64,000 bases of DNA from Oscillospiraceae bacterium (lineage in GTDB: Bacteria; Bacillota; Clostridia; Oscillospirales; Ruminococcaceae). Positions 1-8,164 of the stretch are shown in pieces; position 1 is the stretch's first letter; each line of letters opens with the position of its first letter. Position numbers and translations under genes: made by a program. The stretch is taken from the NCBI GenBank assembly GCA_017472965.1, contig JAFUNR010000053.1, positions 1 to 64,000 of the forward strand, in the 5' to 3' direction. A model generated the notes under the pieces. It made no database searches. It worked only from the letters and a program-made list of their open reading frames with translations, and was not told the DNA's origin.

Positions 1-210
1 CGCGGCGGCCTGTGCCGGCACAGAGCCGGGAGCTGGCATGACATAAACGGGATAGGAATAGAATTGCGGAGCGCCGTATACTGGCTGCTGGGCAGCGGCG
101 GCAGGTGCGGCGGGTGCTGTGGCTGCCGCATTGTCGGCGGCGGGAGTACCACACACAGAACAGAAGCGGCTGCCTTCACCAAGGCGGGCGCCGCACTGAT
201 TACAGAACAT
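1..210 (-). CDS. Zinc-ribbon protein, N-terminal part (partial)
   Basis: Only the first 70 codons lie in the window; the gene runs off the left edge. The protein opens with a zinc ribbon, CNQCG followed by CSVCG about 15 residues later (residues 3-22), the zinc_ribbon_2 type found at the start of many Firmicute membrane or regulatory proteins. An Ala/Pro/Gln-rich, probably disordered stretch follows. The ATG at 208-210 has GGAGG 6 nt upstream. What the ribbon is attached to cannot be told, so no function is assigned. Confidence 0.75.
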   Translation of the reverse strand, partial: MFCNQCGARLGEGSRFCSVCGTPAADNAAATAPAAPAAAAQQPVYGAPQFYSYPVYVMPAPGSVPAQAAA

Positions 211-269
211 AAATAACCTCCTGAAAAAACAGAGTCAAAAGACCCTGACGGATACTTTTGTTTCTATTT

Positions 270-298
270 ATTCTACCACGACACAGCATTTCGGGCAA
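270..298 (-). promoter_or_regulatory. Predicted promoter of the zinc-ribbon gene
   Basis: On the minus strand TTGCCC (293-298), a 17-nt spacer and TAGAAT (270-275), with a TG one base before the -10 (extended -10). It lies about 60 bases upstream of the start at 210. Confidence 0.5.
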
Positions 299-380
299 GT
301 GGTTTTCCCTTGAAAAGCCGGTAAAAACCGTTCAAATAAGGATATTTCATGCTTTTTTCGCGCAAAATATGAAAAAACAG

Positions 381-409
381 TGGACAGACGGTGTTTTTTG
401 CATTATGAT
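381..409 (+). promoter_or_regulatory. Predicted hflX promoter
   Basis: TGGACA (381-386), exactly 17 nt, then TATGAT (404-409). Transcription would begin near 416, before the TTG start at 492. This supports the shorter hflX start over more upstream in-frame codons. Confidence 0.55.
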
Positions 410-491
410 TATCCTCGACAAGGAATCACCGTGCGTACAAAACGCTGTTCCGCCGGTCATGACACGGAGGAACGCTTTGCGAGGTACTGTT

Positions 492-1736
492 TTGGAAGAA
501 AAAGAAAAAGTGATACTGCTGGCCGCGGATACCGGCGAATTTGACCGCGAGCGCAGCATGGCCGAGCTGTGGGCTCTGGCCGAAAGCAATGATATGGAGC
601 CGGTGGCACAGGTGGTGCAAAAGCGCGACCGTCCCGATGGCGCCACCTATCTGGGCGAGGGCCGTCTGGAGGAGACCCGCCAGCTTTGCGTGGATCTTGA
701 GGTTCAGGCGTGCATTTTTGATGATGAGCTGACCGGGGTGCAGATCCGCAATCTGGAGAAGATCCTGGAGGTTCCGGTGATGGATCGCACCATGCTGATT
801 CTGGAGATCTTCGCCAACCGCGCCACCACCAATGAAGGCAAGCTGCAGACCGAGCTGGCGCAGCTGCATTACCGGCTGCCTCGATTGATCGGTCTGGGCA
901 GCAGTCTGTCCCGTCAGGGCGGCGGCGGGGGAGGCGGTGCCGGTGCCCGCCGCGGTGCGGGCGAAAGCAAGCTGGAATACGACCGGCGCCATATCCGCCG
1001 CCGCATCGATGCGCTGCAGGAAAAGCTGGATGAGATCCAGGTGCGCCGTGCACAGACCCGCCGTTCCCGCCAGAAAAACGGCGTGCCGGTCATATCGCTG
1101 GTGGGTTACACCAATGTGGGTAAAAGCAGCCTGCTTAACCGTATCTGCGATGCCGAGATCTTTGCACAGGATATGCTGTTCGCCACGCTGGATCCCACCG
1201 CCCGCAAGACTACGCTGCCCAGCGGTCTGGAGGTCATCTTTGTGGATACGGTCGGCTTTGTAAGCCGTCTGCCCCACAATCTGGTGGAAGCGTTCAAAAG
1301 TACGCTGGAAGAGGCTGCTTACTCCGATCTGATCCTCAAGGTGTGCGATCTTTCCGATGAGGAAGCCGCCACCCAGCTGGAGATCACCGATCAGGTGCTG
1401 GCTGAGCTGGAATGCTCCGATATTCCGCAGCTGGTGGTGTATAATAAGAGTGATGCCGCACCGGATGCATTGCTGTTCGACTCCGGTGCGATGAAGGTCT
1501 CTGCTGCTACAGGACAGGGGATCGATGCGCTGCTGGATCGTATTGATACGATTCTGGCCGATCGTGTGCGTATGGTGGAGGTACTGCTGCCGTATAACGA
1601 TCTGTCGCTGTCCGGTCTGCTGCGCGCGAACGGTACGGTCATTGAGGAGGAATACCGTGCCGAGGGGCTTTATTGCAGGGCTACCGTCCGTCGGGAGGAT
1701 TTCCACCGCTTTGTGCCCTACCTGATTCAGAAATAA
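492..1736 (+). CDS. hflX: Ribosome-associated GTPase HflX
   Basis: HflX is a GTPase that binds the 50S subunit and splits stalled or hibernating ribosomes. The 414-residue product has the HflX N-terminal domain (GEGRLEE-type region), a Gly-rich linker (near residues 140-157), a coiled-coil stretch with many Arg residues, then the G domain: P-loop GYTNVGKSS near residue 205, TLDPT switch I, DTVGF G3 and NKSD G4. The reading frame is open back to 258, but the promoter at 381-409 and Shine-Dalgarno GAGG at 481-484, 7 nt before TTG at 492, favour that start. TTG at 477 (GGAGG, 6-nt spacer) and ATG at 459 remain possible. It appears monocistronic, with a terminator just behind. Confidence 0.93.
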   Translation: MEEKEKVILLAADTGEFDRERSMAELWALAESNDMEPVAQVVQKRDRPDGATYLGEGRLEETRQLCVDLEVQACIFDDELTGVQIRNLEKILEVPVMDRTMLILEIFANRATTNEGKLQTELAQLHYRLPRLIGLGSSLSRQGGGGGGGAGARRGAGESKLEYDRRHIRRRIDALQEKLDEIQVRRAQTRRSRQKNGVPVISLVGYTNVGKSSLLNRICDAEIFAQDMLFATLDPTARKTTLPSGLEVIFVDTVGFVSRLPHNLVEAFKSTLEEAAYSDLILKVCDLSDEEAATQLEITDQVLAELECSDIPQLVVYNKSDAAPDALLFDSGAMKVSAATGQGIDALLDRIDTILADRVRMVEVLLPYNDLSLSGLLRANGTVIEEEYRAEGLYCRATVRREDFHRFVPYLIQK

Positions 1737-1751
1737 TTAGCTGAAAATCAA

Positions 1752-1795
1752 ATCCGGATACCGTGGGTGCATCCTGTCGGTATCCGGATCTTTTC
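1752..1795 (+). terminator. Intrinsic terminator after hflX
   Basis: Eleven-base-pair stem, ATCCGGATACC (1752-1762) with GGTATCCGGAT (1779-1789), followed by a short T tract, 15 bases after the hflX stop. Confidence 0.8.
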
Positions 1796-1804
1796 TTATA
1801 AAGT

Positions 1805-1836
1805 GTAACAGGGACTGCTTGCGCAGTCCCTGTTAC
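1805..1836. repeat. Perfect 14-bp inverted repeat with 4-nt loop
   Basis: GTAACAGGGACTGC (1805-1818), loop TTGC, then the exact reverse complement (1823-1836). It has no T tract and lies just after the hflX terminator, so it looks like a separate palindromic element rather than a terminator. No second exact copy was seen in the window by eye. Confidence 0.7.
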
Positions 1837-2057
1837 CAGAGGGGTGGGAAAGTATAAACAAATTTGAGAAGAAAATCAGAAGTAAACAAGAAACTATTTG
1901 TTAAAACAGTACAAAATTTTTGCCTTTCAACAATATATATTTTACACCTGTTTTTTAGAAAAGTCAACTGCAAATTTTTAGAAAAAAATTTGCAAAAACA
2001 GTTTACTTTTCTTGAAAAACTTATTATAATTAGTTCATTCTTAATTTTTTATATATT
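1837..2057. other. AT-rich intergenic island
   Basis: About 200 bases of strongly AT-rich sequence between two GC-rich genes. It holds an 11-bp inverted repeat at 1969-1994 (TGCAAATTTTT, loop AGAA, AAAAATTTGCA) just upstream of a consensus promoter, and repeated AAAACAGT/AAAAACAGT motifs. The open frame through it has no Shine-Dalgarno and atypical composition, so it is not called a gene. Lrp-type regulators bind AT-rich inverted repeats, so autoregulation of the next gene is a reasonable inference. Confidence 0.5.
2002..2030 (+). promoter_or_regulatory. Predicted promoter of the Lrp-type gene
   Basis: TTTACT (2002-2007), 17-nt spacer, perfect TATAAT (2025-2030). The start codon at 2121 leaves a leader of about 85 nt. 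Confidence 0.65.
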
Positions 2058-2120
2058 GTGAGACAAAAATGCATTATTTTGATACATCTGCGGTTTTTGA
2101 AAAACAGGAGGGCAAAGCCA

Positions 2121-2543
2121 GTGGACAATATTGACAAAAAAATCCTGTCACTTTTGGTACAGAATGCGCGTATTCCGGTGAAAGAGATCGCAGGTGCGGT
2201 GGAGTTGACCGCACCCGCTGTCAGTGAGCGCATCAAAAAGATGGAGCGCGACGGCACCATCAACGGCTATACTGTGCGTATGGGCTACCCCCAGGGCAAG
2301 GAGACCATCAGCGCCTATATCGATATCGCAACCTTCCACGACAAGAAGGAGGATTTTCACCGCCGCATCATTGATGAGCCGCTGGTGAAACACTGTTCTT
2401 CCGTCACCGGTTCCCGCAACTATGTGATGCTGGTGCACTGTCCCAACATCGAAACGCTGGAAAAGCTGCTTGGCGAGCTGCAGGAATACGGGCAGACCAA
2501 CACGCAGATCATTCTGAGTACTCTTGTCCAGCGCCAGAGCTGA
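2121..2543 (+). CDS. Lrp/AsnC family transcriptional regulator
   Basis: A 140-residue DNA-binding regulator of the feast/famine family. The N-terminal winged helix-turn-helix begins NIDKKILSLLVQNARIPVKEIA and continues to the recognition region SERIKKMERDG. It is followed by the RAM/AsnC ligand domain (IDIATFHDKKEDF to the TQIILSTLVQ end). The GTG start at 2121 has AGGAGGG 8 nt upstream; the frame is open to 2058, but that extension has no ribosome site. Family members sense amino acids as oligomers; the effector here is unknown. It is alone between its own promoter and a terminator. Confidence 0.9.
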   Translation: MDNIDKKILSLLVQNARIPVKEIAGAVELTAPAVSERIKKMERDGTINGYTVRMGYPQGKETISAYIDIATFHDKKEDFHRRIIDEPLVKHCSSVTGSRNYVMLVHCPNIETLEKLLGELQEYGQTNTQIILSTLVQRQS

Positions 2544-2560
2544 TTTTTGAATGAAACGGA

Positions 2561-2589
2561 AAGCTGCTGCGGCCTGCGGCGGCTTTTTT
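2561..2589 (+). terminator. Intrinsic terminator after the Lrp-type gene
   Basis: Ten-base-pair stem AAGCTGCTGC / GCGGCGGCTT (two G-T pairs), 5-nt loop, ending in TTTTTT. Confidence 0.8.
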
Positions 2590-2625
2590 GTACCGTTTTG
2601 TCACGACTTTGTCATGAAAAAGTCA

Positions 2626-2654
2626 TTGTATTCCGCCTTTGAATGTGCTATACT
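2626..2654 (+). promoter_or_regulatory. Predicted promoter of the GNAT gene
   Basis: TTGTAT (2626-2631), 17 nt, TATACT (2649-2654), about 30 bases before the start codon at 2685. Confidence 0.55.
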
Positions 2655-2684
2655 CGGTGAAATTATTTTAAAGGAGGATGCACC

Positions 2685-3248
2685 ATGGATATGGAACTGG
2701 ATTTGTCGCGCACTGTGCTGGAGACAACTCGTCTTGTACTGCGCCCGTGGCGGCAGGAGGATCTGGCGGATTTTTACGCTTACGCCAGCGTACCGGGCGT
2801 GGGCGAGTGCGCCGGCTGGCCGCACCACACCGATATACAGGTGTCGCAGCGGATATTGGATTCCTTCATCGCGGATAAAAATGTTTTTGCCTTGCAGCAC
2901 AGGATGTCCGGTCGTGTGGTCGGTTCCTTCGGCGTGCATCCCTCGTGGGCAAACGCCCATGCACAATATGCGGCGCTGCAATGCAAGGAGATCGGCTATG
3001 TTCTGGCGAAGGAACACTGGGGACAGGGCCTTGCCACCGAAGCCGCTCGCTGTGTGCTGCGCTGGCTCTTTGAGGATGTTGGCCTGCAGGCGGTGACTGT
3101 GGGACATTTTGTCGAAAACGACCGATCCCGCCGGGTCATTGAAAAATGCGGCTTTACCTATGTGGATGACAGTGTGTTTCATGCCAGACAGCTGGGAAAG
3201 GATTTTGCCGAAAAGCGTTATATCCTGCTGCGGGAAAATTATGTATAA
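2685..3248 (+). CDS. GNAT family N-acetyltransferase (RimJ/RimL type)
   Basis: A 187-residue acetyl-CoA-dependent acetyltransferase of the RimJ/RimL (Acetyltransf_3) type, which modifies protein N-termini or small amines. It has the family opening LETTRLVLRPWRQEDLADFY, a central GSFGVHP strand, the acetyl-CoA motif region EIGYVLAKEHWGQGLATEAAR (Q/RxxGxG/A equivalent QGLATE) and the C-terminal VENDRSRRVIEKCGF. The ATG at 2685 follows AAAGGAGG. It is a single gene between promoter and terminator; the substrate cannot be inferred. Confidence 0.88.
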   Translation: MDMELDLSRTVLETTRLVLRPWRQEDLADFYAYASVPGVGECAGWPHHTDIQVSQRILDSFIADKNVFALQHRMSGRVVGSFGVHPSWANAHAQYAALQCKEIGYVLAKEHWGQGLATEAARCVLRWLFEDVGLQAVTVGHFVENDRSRRVIEKCGFTYVDDSVFHARQLGKDFAEKRYILLRENYV

Positions 3249-3249
3249 G

Positions 3250-3294
3250 AAAACACAGCCGCCTGCCGGAAAACCGGAAAGGCGGCTGTGTTTT
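3250..3294. terminator. Bidirectional terminator
   Basis: AAAACACAGCCGCC (3250-3263) pairs with GGCGGCTGTGTTTT (3281-3294). T runs on both strands serve the GNAT gene on the plus strand and the converging membrane-protein operon on the minus strand. Confidence 0.85.
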
Positions 3295-3327
3295 ATTGCT
3301 GATGAAAAACGCCGGATAAAATGCCGC

Positions 3328-3816
3328 TTACGCTGCGAAGATTGCGCCTGCAGCGCCCAGTACGCCGGCAGTGGCAAGCCCCATGATGATGCCGGCCAAT
3401 ACCACGCCGCCCACGACGGCCAGTACGCTTTTCTTGAAATCCATCTTCAGCATGGCGGCGGCCAGAGTGCCGGTCCATGCGCCGGTGCCGGGCAGAGGAA
3501 TGCCCACGAACAACAGCAGCGCCCAGAAAAGACCGCGGCCGGCCTTTGCCTGCAGCTTTTCGCCGCCCTTTTCGCCTTTTTTCAGACACCATGTAAAGAA
3601 TTTACCGATGATGGGTTTGTCAGCGCCCCATTCCAGCACCTTGCGGGCGAAGAAATAGATGAAAGGTACCGGCAGCATGTTGCCGATGACACAGATGATG
3701 AATACGGCGATAGGATTCAGACCCATGCCAAGGCCGATGGGCACACCGCCGCGCAGTTCGATCAGCGGCACCATACTCACCAGAAAAACGATCAGATATT
3801 TGGTAAAGATACTCAT
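3328..3816 (-). CDS. Small multidrug export-like membrane protein (COG2426)
   Basis: A 162-residue integral membrane protein resembling the Sm_multidrug_ex (COG2426) family, whose transport role is predicted rather than shown. Visible hallmarks are the PLIELRGGVPIGLGMGLNP segment near residue 16, a hydrophobic IICVIGNMLPVPFIYFF helix, a basic cytoplasmic loop (KKGEKGGEKLQAKAGR) and the VGIPLPGTGAWTGTLAA repeat with its conserved Pro and Gly. The ATG at 3814-3816 is chosen because GGAG sits 10 nt upstream, inside the end of the upstream gene; the frame is open further but no other start has a ribosome site. The gap to the upstream AI-2E gene is 7 bases, so the two form an operon. Confidence 0.8.
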   Translation of the reverse strand: MSIFTKYLIVFLVSMVPLIELRGGVPIGLGMGLNPIAVFIICVIGNMLPVPFIYFFARKVLEWGADKPIIGKFFTWCLKKGEKGGEKLQAKAGRGLFWALLLFVGIPLPGTGAWTGTLAAAMLKMDFKKSVLAVVGGVVLAGIIMGLATAGVLGAAGAIFAA

Positions 3817-3823
3817 ATTTCGG

Positions 3824-4924
3824 TTACTCCGTCTTCTTGATTTGGCTGCAGGAGCGCTTTCGGCTGCGGGTGGCGCTGCGTGCGGCGGCATAAAGCACCG
3901 CTGCAGCGGGCAGCGCCAGCAGAATGCCGGCAAAACCGCCCAGCTCACTGCCGCACAAAATGGCGAACAAAACAAGCAGCGGCGGCAGGCCAAGGCGGCT
4001 TCCCACGATGTGCGGGTATAAAAAGCGGCTCTCCAGCTGTTCCAGTACCAAATAGTATACCATGAACCAGGCTGCCTGTAAAGGATGGATCGCCAGTAAA
4101 AGAAAAAATCCCAGCAAACCGCCCAGTGGTCCACCCAGCATGGGGATCAGGTTCAGTATCCCGGCCAGCAGACCGATGAGTACGGGAAAATCGAACCCCA
4201 GCAGTGCCATGCCGGCGGCACATGCCGCGCCCAGGATCAGACTGTCCAGCAGCTGCCCGTACAGCCAGCCGTAAAGCATCCGGCAGCAGAGTTCGAGAAA
4301 CTGCAGAAGGCTGTCTGCGCGGCGGGGCAGCCAGACCTGCAGCGCCGTTTTCAGCTGTGCGGCAAGTGCAGGACCATCTGTCAGCAGATAAATGCTGAAA
4401 AAAAGTCCCAGTGCCATCTGCAGCAGTGTTTTCAGCATCTCCGCAGTGGCGTTCATCAGATGTGGAAAAAGCTTTTCCAGTGCCGCAGCCGTGCGGGTAA
4501 AAAGCTGTCGCAGTGCATCCTGTTTGACGGTTTCCCAGCCTTGCGGCAGGGGCAGATGAGATTCCAGTGTGTCCAGTATACCGCGCAGATTTTCCGCATA
4601 GGCAGCGCTGTTTTCTCCCAGCGCAAGAATGCTGCGTGCCAGCTGCGGGCCAAGCAGCAGCGCTGTGCCGCAAAAGGCGGCAAGCAGTACGGTATAGCAA
4701 ACCGCAAGGGCGCAGCTGCGGCCTGCTTTTGTATCCCATAAAGCGCATAGTCTGCGGTAAGGCGGCGCAAGCATCATGGCCAGCAGTCCGCCCCACACCG
4801 GCGGCATTGCCACATCAAGCACAGATCTCCATAGAAGCGCCAGCAGCTGCGGCCGCCATACAGCACATACCGCAAGAAAAACGGCGATGCCGCCGCACAG
4901 TGCCCATCGCTGTTTTTCTTTCAT
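3824..4924 (-). CDS. AI-2E family transporter (PF01594)
   Basis: A 366-residue polytopic protein of the AI-2E (TqsA/YdiK/PerM) family. Members export autoinducer-2 or act as ion antiporters; the name does not fix the substrate. About seven hydrophobic segments are visible, with the family's long amphipathic central region and the conserved C-terminal half (DSLILGAACAAGMALLGFDFPVLIGLLAGILNLIPMLGG, where the PxxGP-like turn is typical). ATG 4924 has AGAGG 8 nt upstream; a GTG at 4933 is less well placed. It is followed by the COG2426-like gene in the same operon. Confidence 0.85.
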   Translation of the reverse strand: MKEKQRWALCGGIAVFLAVCAVWRPQLLALLWRSVLDVAMPPVWGGLLAMMLAPPYRRLCALWDTKAGRSCALAVCYTVLLAAFCGTALLLGPQLARSILALGENSAAYAENLRGILDTLESHLPLPQGWETVKQDALRQLFTRTAAALEKLFPHLMNATAEMLKTLLQMALGLFFSIYLLTDGPALAAQLKTALQVWLPRRADSLLQFLELCCRMLYGWLYGQLLDSLILGAACAAGMALLGFDFPVLIGLLAGILNLIPMLGGPLGGLLGFFLLLAIHPLQAAWFMVYYLVLEQLESRFLYPHIVGSRLGLPPLLVLFAILCGSELGGFAGILLALPAAAVLYAAARSATRSRKRSCSQIKKTE

Positions 4925-5027
4925 ACGCCGCACCTCTCTTTGTAAAAGTATAGAAAGGCGCGGCGGTTTTTATGTATGTTTCTGCGGGATAAAATGCTGC
5001 GGATGACGGCTCTGCCTGTCACAAAAG

Positions 5028-5054
5028 AAGTATGCCGGAAAGAAAGAGCCGGCA
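5028..5054 (-). terminator. Possible weak terminator of the EamA gene
   Basis: TGCCGG / CCGGCA stem (5033-5038, 5049-5054) just beyond the end of the EamA gene on the minus strand, followed only by a loose T-rich stretch. Weak, but nothing better is seen in the 140-base gap. Confidence 0.4.
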
Positions 5055-5064
5055 GAAAGAGCGC

Positions 5065-5967
5065 TTATCCGAACGGGTTGCACAGGCACAGCACCGCCGC
5101 GATACCCAGCACAAGGCCGATCCACTGGCGTTTGGTCAGCCGTTCACGGAACAGCAGGAAGGCGGCAAGCGAGGCAAGGATCAGACCGGCGCCGTTGACG
5201 ACCGGGAAGAAGACGGCGCTGTCCATCACGCCGGAAAGAAACAGATTCAGCTTGTTATTTGCCGCAACACAGCAGCCGGCAAAGGCGATCATCAGCAGGG
5301 GCTTCCAGTGCAGAACGGTTTTTTTGCCCTCTTCAACAGGAAAACGGATGCTGCCGTTTTTGACTGTCAGAATAATCCATCTGGCGGTGGAGTATACGCA
5401 GGAGAACGCAAACGCAATGATGAGAAAGGCATCCAGCTCGTCCTTATATGCGGAGCTCTGGTGCACCTTCTGCATGATGCCGATCAGACCGGTGCAGACA
5501 AAGGCGACGGCGCAGTACACCAGCCATTTAAAGCTGGCCTTTTTCTGTTCGCCGCCGGTGTTGACCGAAAATACAAAGCAGCCCACCATCAGCACGATGC
5601 CCACGATCTGGATGAGAGCGATGGATTCGTCCCAGAAAATTGCGCCGGAAAGAGTGGGGATCAGCATGGAAAGGGAGATGATGACAGTGGTATAAGAGAA
5701 TGGGCCGCATTCCAGTGCCTGCAGATTGAAAATGGCCTGTGTCGCCGTGACAATGCCGAAAAACAGTGCCAGAATAACGGTGAAGGGAGAAACCTTCAGA
5801 CTGCCGGCCAGCGCCAGCAGCACCAGCGCGGAAACAGCACTGGTGACCATTGCATAGATCTGGCGGGCTGCGGCATTGCTTTCATAGCGGTTGGTCACAT
5901 ACTTTCTTATGACAGAGCTGCAGAGATTGGCAAAGACAGAAATGATCAAAAGCAGTGCATTGTTCAT
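5065..5967 (-). CDS. EamA/DMT-type membrane transporter
   Basis: A 300-residue, roughly ten-helix membrane protein of the drug/metabolite transporter superfamily. It has the usual two five-helix halves (first half ends near KASFKWLVYCAVAFVCTGLIGI, second half ends AAFLLFRERLTKRQWIGLVLGIAAVLCLC, a typical EamA closing motif with a conserved Glu). ATG 5967 overlaps the stop of the upstream alpha-galactosidase (ATGA), and GGAGG lies 10 nt upstream inside that gene. Translation of the two is therefore probably coupled. It may move a sugar or related metabolite, but the substrate is unknown. Confidence 0.83.
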   Translation of the reverse strand: MNNALLLIISVFANLCSSVIRKYVTNRYESNAAARQIYAMVTSAVSALVLLALAGSLKVSPFTVILALFFGIVTATQAIFNLQALECGPFSYTTVIISLSMLIPTLSGAIFWDESIALIQIVGIVLMVGCFVFSVNTGGEQKKASFKWLVYCAVAFVCTGLIGIMQKVHQSSAYKDELDAFLIIAFAFSCVYSTARWIILTVKNGSIRFPVEEGKKTVLHWKPLLMIAFAGCCVAANNKLNLFLSGVMDSAVFFPVVNGAGLILASLAAFLLFRERLTKRQWIGLVLGIAAVLCLCNPFG

Positions 5968-7994
5968 TGTTTGGTTACCTCCACCCACAGCAGCCGGGCC
6001 GTGCGGGGCTTATCGAATTTCAGCTTCAGCGCACCGGCCTGCAGCTGGCTGCCCGTAAAGCGCAGCACCTCGCCGGTATCCTCATCGGTCAGGGTGCATA
6101 CCTCATCGGCGGCAACAAAGGGTAGGGAGGTGTACAGAGTGTCCTCCTCGCACATCTCCTGACGGAATGCCAGCAGCACACCGCGGTTTTCGGCGGGATC
6201 GTGATAAGCGAGAGCGGTAAAGCCGCAGGTATCCTCCTCGGTGTGCCACGGGGTCAGCACATAGAGATCCTTTAAAAGATATGCCTTGACACGGTGCCAT
6301 TCCTTCAGCCCGAAGCGCAGCATATCCCAATCCTGATCCGGATCCTGTACAAACTGGCTGTCCACATTCAGCGCGGGCAGATAGCTTGCACGCCACACGT
6401 ACTCGTCGATGTGGCCGGTCGATGCCAGCTGGCTGTTCTTTTCCTTGTTGCAGGAGCCGCAGAAGGGGATCCATCTGTTGAAGGCGCTGGTCATGGAAAG
6501 CCGGATGCTGGTGGTGGTGCGGTCATAGTCGCTGCGCAGCAAGGGGATGCCGCGGCGCATACTCTCCAGATCGTTGCGGCCGCCGCCGGAGGCGCAGGAA
6601 TCCACAAAGCCGCAGCCGCCGTAGCTCAGTGTGCAGGCGATGATCTCGTCCCACATCCGGTAATGGGCGTCGATGAATTTGCACTCGGTGATGCCAAGAC
6701 GGTCGCCGCCCTCCAGCGCATCCATGTATTTCCAAAGTCCGGCGGGGTCGCTGTTGTTGTCCTCGCGGTACATCTCCACACGGTTATCCGTCAGCATCTT
6801 TTTGATGCGGCCCATCGTCCATGCAAAGCAATCCGGATCGCCGATGTTGTTGGAGATAGCCTCCACGCCCTCGCGGCGGATGGCCCACCGGGTATCGTAG
6901 CCGAAGTTTTTTGCCAGATTCTCCGGATCGGTGACACGCTCCGGCTCGAACCACACCAGTGTGCGCATACCGTGCTCGCGGGCGAAATCGGTGGATTCGC
7001 GGAAGGTTTTATCCGGCCATTTGCGGGGGTCGAGCTCCCATGTGCCCACGCTGTGCCACCATGTGCTGGCCTCGCATCCCTGCAGGTCGGGGGCGATGTA
7101 CCAGCCGGCATCAAACCAGCGGAAATCCACCTTGACATCCTGCTCCAGCATCTTTTCCATGCTGGGCCGCCATGTGAAATGCCGCTCCGACATACTGCCG
7201 TCTGTACGGGGCAGACCGGTGTCGCTGTCCAGACAGCAGGTGGAGAAGGGGGTAAGCGGCATATCCTTTGCCATGGGCGGCAGGGTGGTGGTCATGTACC
7301 AGTCGCGCCAGTAGTTGGTGGCAAAGCTTTCATTGCGCACCGTGTAGGGAGCGCGCAGGAAAAGCGCCGTGCGGATGCTCTCGCCCGGGGCAAGCCGGGT
7401 GTGCAGGTTGTTGACACTGCGGGCGGTATAGGTGGTAACTGCGCCGTCGGTGCGCCAGTCCGCTGTCCATGTGCCGGCCCAGCCGATGGCCAGCATACAG
7501 CCGCCGCCGCCGTATTCCAGATTGAAATAGGGGAAGCTGACATGGGTGGCGCGGCCGCTGTTGGATTCAAAATGCACCGGGGCGCTGGTCACATCCAGAG
7601 AATAGGGGCGGTACCAGTTGTGGTGGTCACCCCAGATGCCCTTCAGCATGGGGTAGCTGCCCTCAAAGCGCAGGGCGATACCGGCATCCTCGATGATGCC
7701 GCTGTCCGTGCTGCCGCTGTTGGAAAAAACGACCTTCCATTCGGTGGAGCCGTGGGTGAAATGATGGGTGCAGTACACCGTGACGGTGAGGGTGTCATCC
7801 TTGCGGAAGGTGAGGATTGTATCCTCCTTTTCGGCGCAGGTATTCACATCACGGGCGACCGTTGTGAAATGCTCTGCGGAAAATCCTTCGTAACGGATAC
7901 CGTTGTAGGTGAAAGCGAAAGGAAAAAGATCCGGTTGTGCGATAATACTGCGGTACCAGCTGTCGGCGCAGGGATTCTGATAACTGTGCTTCAT
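5964..7994 (-). CDS. Alpha-galactosidase-like glycoside hydrolase (GH36/clan GH-D)
   Basis: A 676-residue retaining glycosidase releasing terminal alpha-galactose or a related sugar. After an N-terminal beta-sandwich (to about residue 280) comes the barrel: VDFRWFDAGWY, GMRTLVWFEPERVT, then VEMYREDNNSDP around residue 410, whose Asp is the likely nucleophile, and GGCGFVDSCASGGGRNDLESMRRG, the Cys/Gly-rich segment typical of the family. There is no signal peptide, so it acts in the cytosol on imported oligosaccharide. ATG 7994 has AAGGAGA 6 nt upstream. It sits downstream of an MFS transporter, with its own promoter, and overlaps the EamA gene. It is divergent from classical MelA/Aga proteins, so specificity is uncertain. 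Confidence 0.85.
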   Translation of the reverse strand: MKHSYQNPCADSWYRSIIAQPDLFPFAFTYNGIRYEGFSAEHFTTVARDVNTCAEKEDTILTFRKDDTLTVTVYCTHHFTHGSTEWKVVFSNSGSTDSGIIEDAGIALRFEGSYPMLKGIWGDHHNWYRPYSLDVTSAPVHFESNSGRATHVSFPYFNLEYGGGGCMLAIGWAGTWTADWRTDGAVTTYTARSVNNLHTRLAPGESIRTALFLRAPYTVRNESFATNYWRDWYMTTTLPPMAKDMPLTPFSTCCLDSDTGLPRTDGSMSERHFTWRPSMEKMLEQDVKVDFRWFDAGWYIAPDLQGCEASTWWHSVGTWELDPRKWPDKTFRESTDFAREHGMRTLVWFEPERVTDPENLAKNFGYDTRWAIRREGVEAISNNIGDPDCFAWTMGRIKKMLTDNRVEMYREDNNSDPAGLWKYMDALEGGDRLGITECKFIDAHYRMWDEIIACTLSYGGCGFVDSCASGGGRNDLESMRRGIPLLRSDYDRTTTSIRLSMTSAFNRWIPFCGSCNKEKNSQLASTGHIDEYVWRASYLPALNVDSQFVQDPDQDWDMLRFGLKEWHRVKAYLLKDLYVLTPWHTEEDTCGFTALAYHDPAENRGVLLAFRQEMCEEDTLYTSLPFVAADEVCTLTDEDTGEVLRFTGSQLQAGALKLKFDKPRTARLLWVEVTKQ

Positions 7995-8039
7995 ATGCAG
8001 TCTCCTTATCTTGGGTGGATGGGGACGGTTCTTCAATTT

Positions 8040-8068
8040 ATAATAGCGGAAACAAAAGGCGTTTGCAA
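8040..8068 (-). promoter_or_regulatory. Predicted promoter of the alpha-galactosidase/EamA operon
   Basis: Minus strand TTGCAA (8063-8068), 17 nt, TATTAT (8040-8045), about 45 bases before the start at 7994. Confidence 0.55.
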
Positions 8069-8133
8069 TCCCCTGAACGAATTTATGAGAAAATCTGTTG
8101 ATTTTGCGGGAAAATGCTGCGGTAAAGAAAATT

Positions 8134-8160
8134 CCCCTGCCTGTCGGCAGGGGAGAAAAA
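8134..8160 (-). terminator. Intrinsic terminator of the MFS gene
   Basis: CCCCTGCC (8134-8141), loop TGTC, GGCAGGGG (8146-8153). The T tract precedes the hairpin in the minus-strand direction (8155-8159) and an AATTTTCTTT tail follows, so it is an imperfect but likely terminator just after the MFS stop. Confidence 0.55.
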
Positions 8161-8164
8161 GGTT

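Noticed and set aside
1864..2061. 65-codon open frame in the AT-rich island
   Set aside because: No Shine-Dalgarno, low-complexity Lys/Phe/Leu composition, and the promoter of the next gene lies inside it.
5032..6162. Plus-strand open frame of 376 codons
   Set aside because: It is the antisense of the EamA transporter and the end of the alpha-galactosidase; composition is Gln/His-rich, as expected for a shadow frame.
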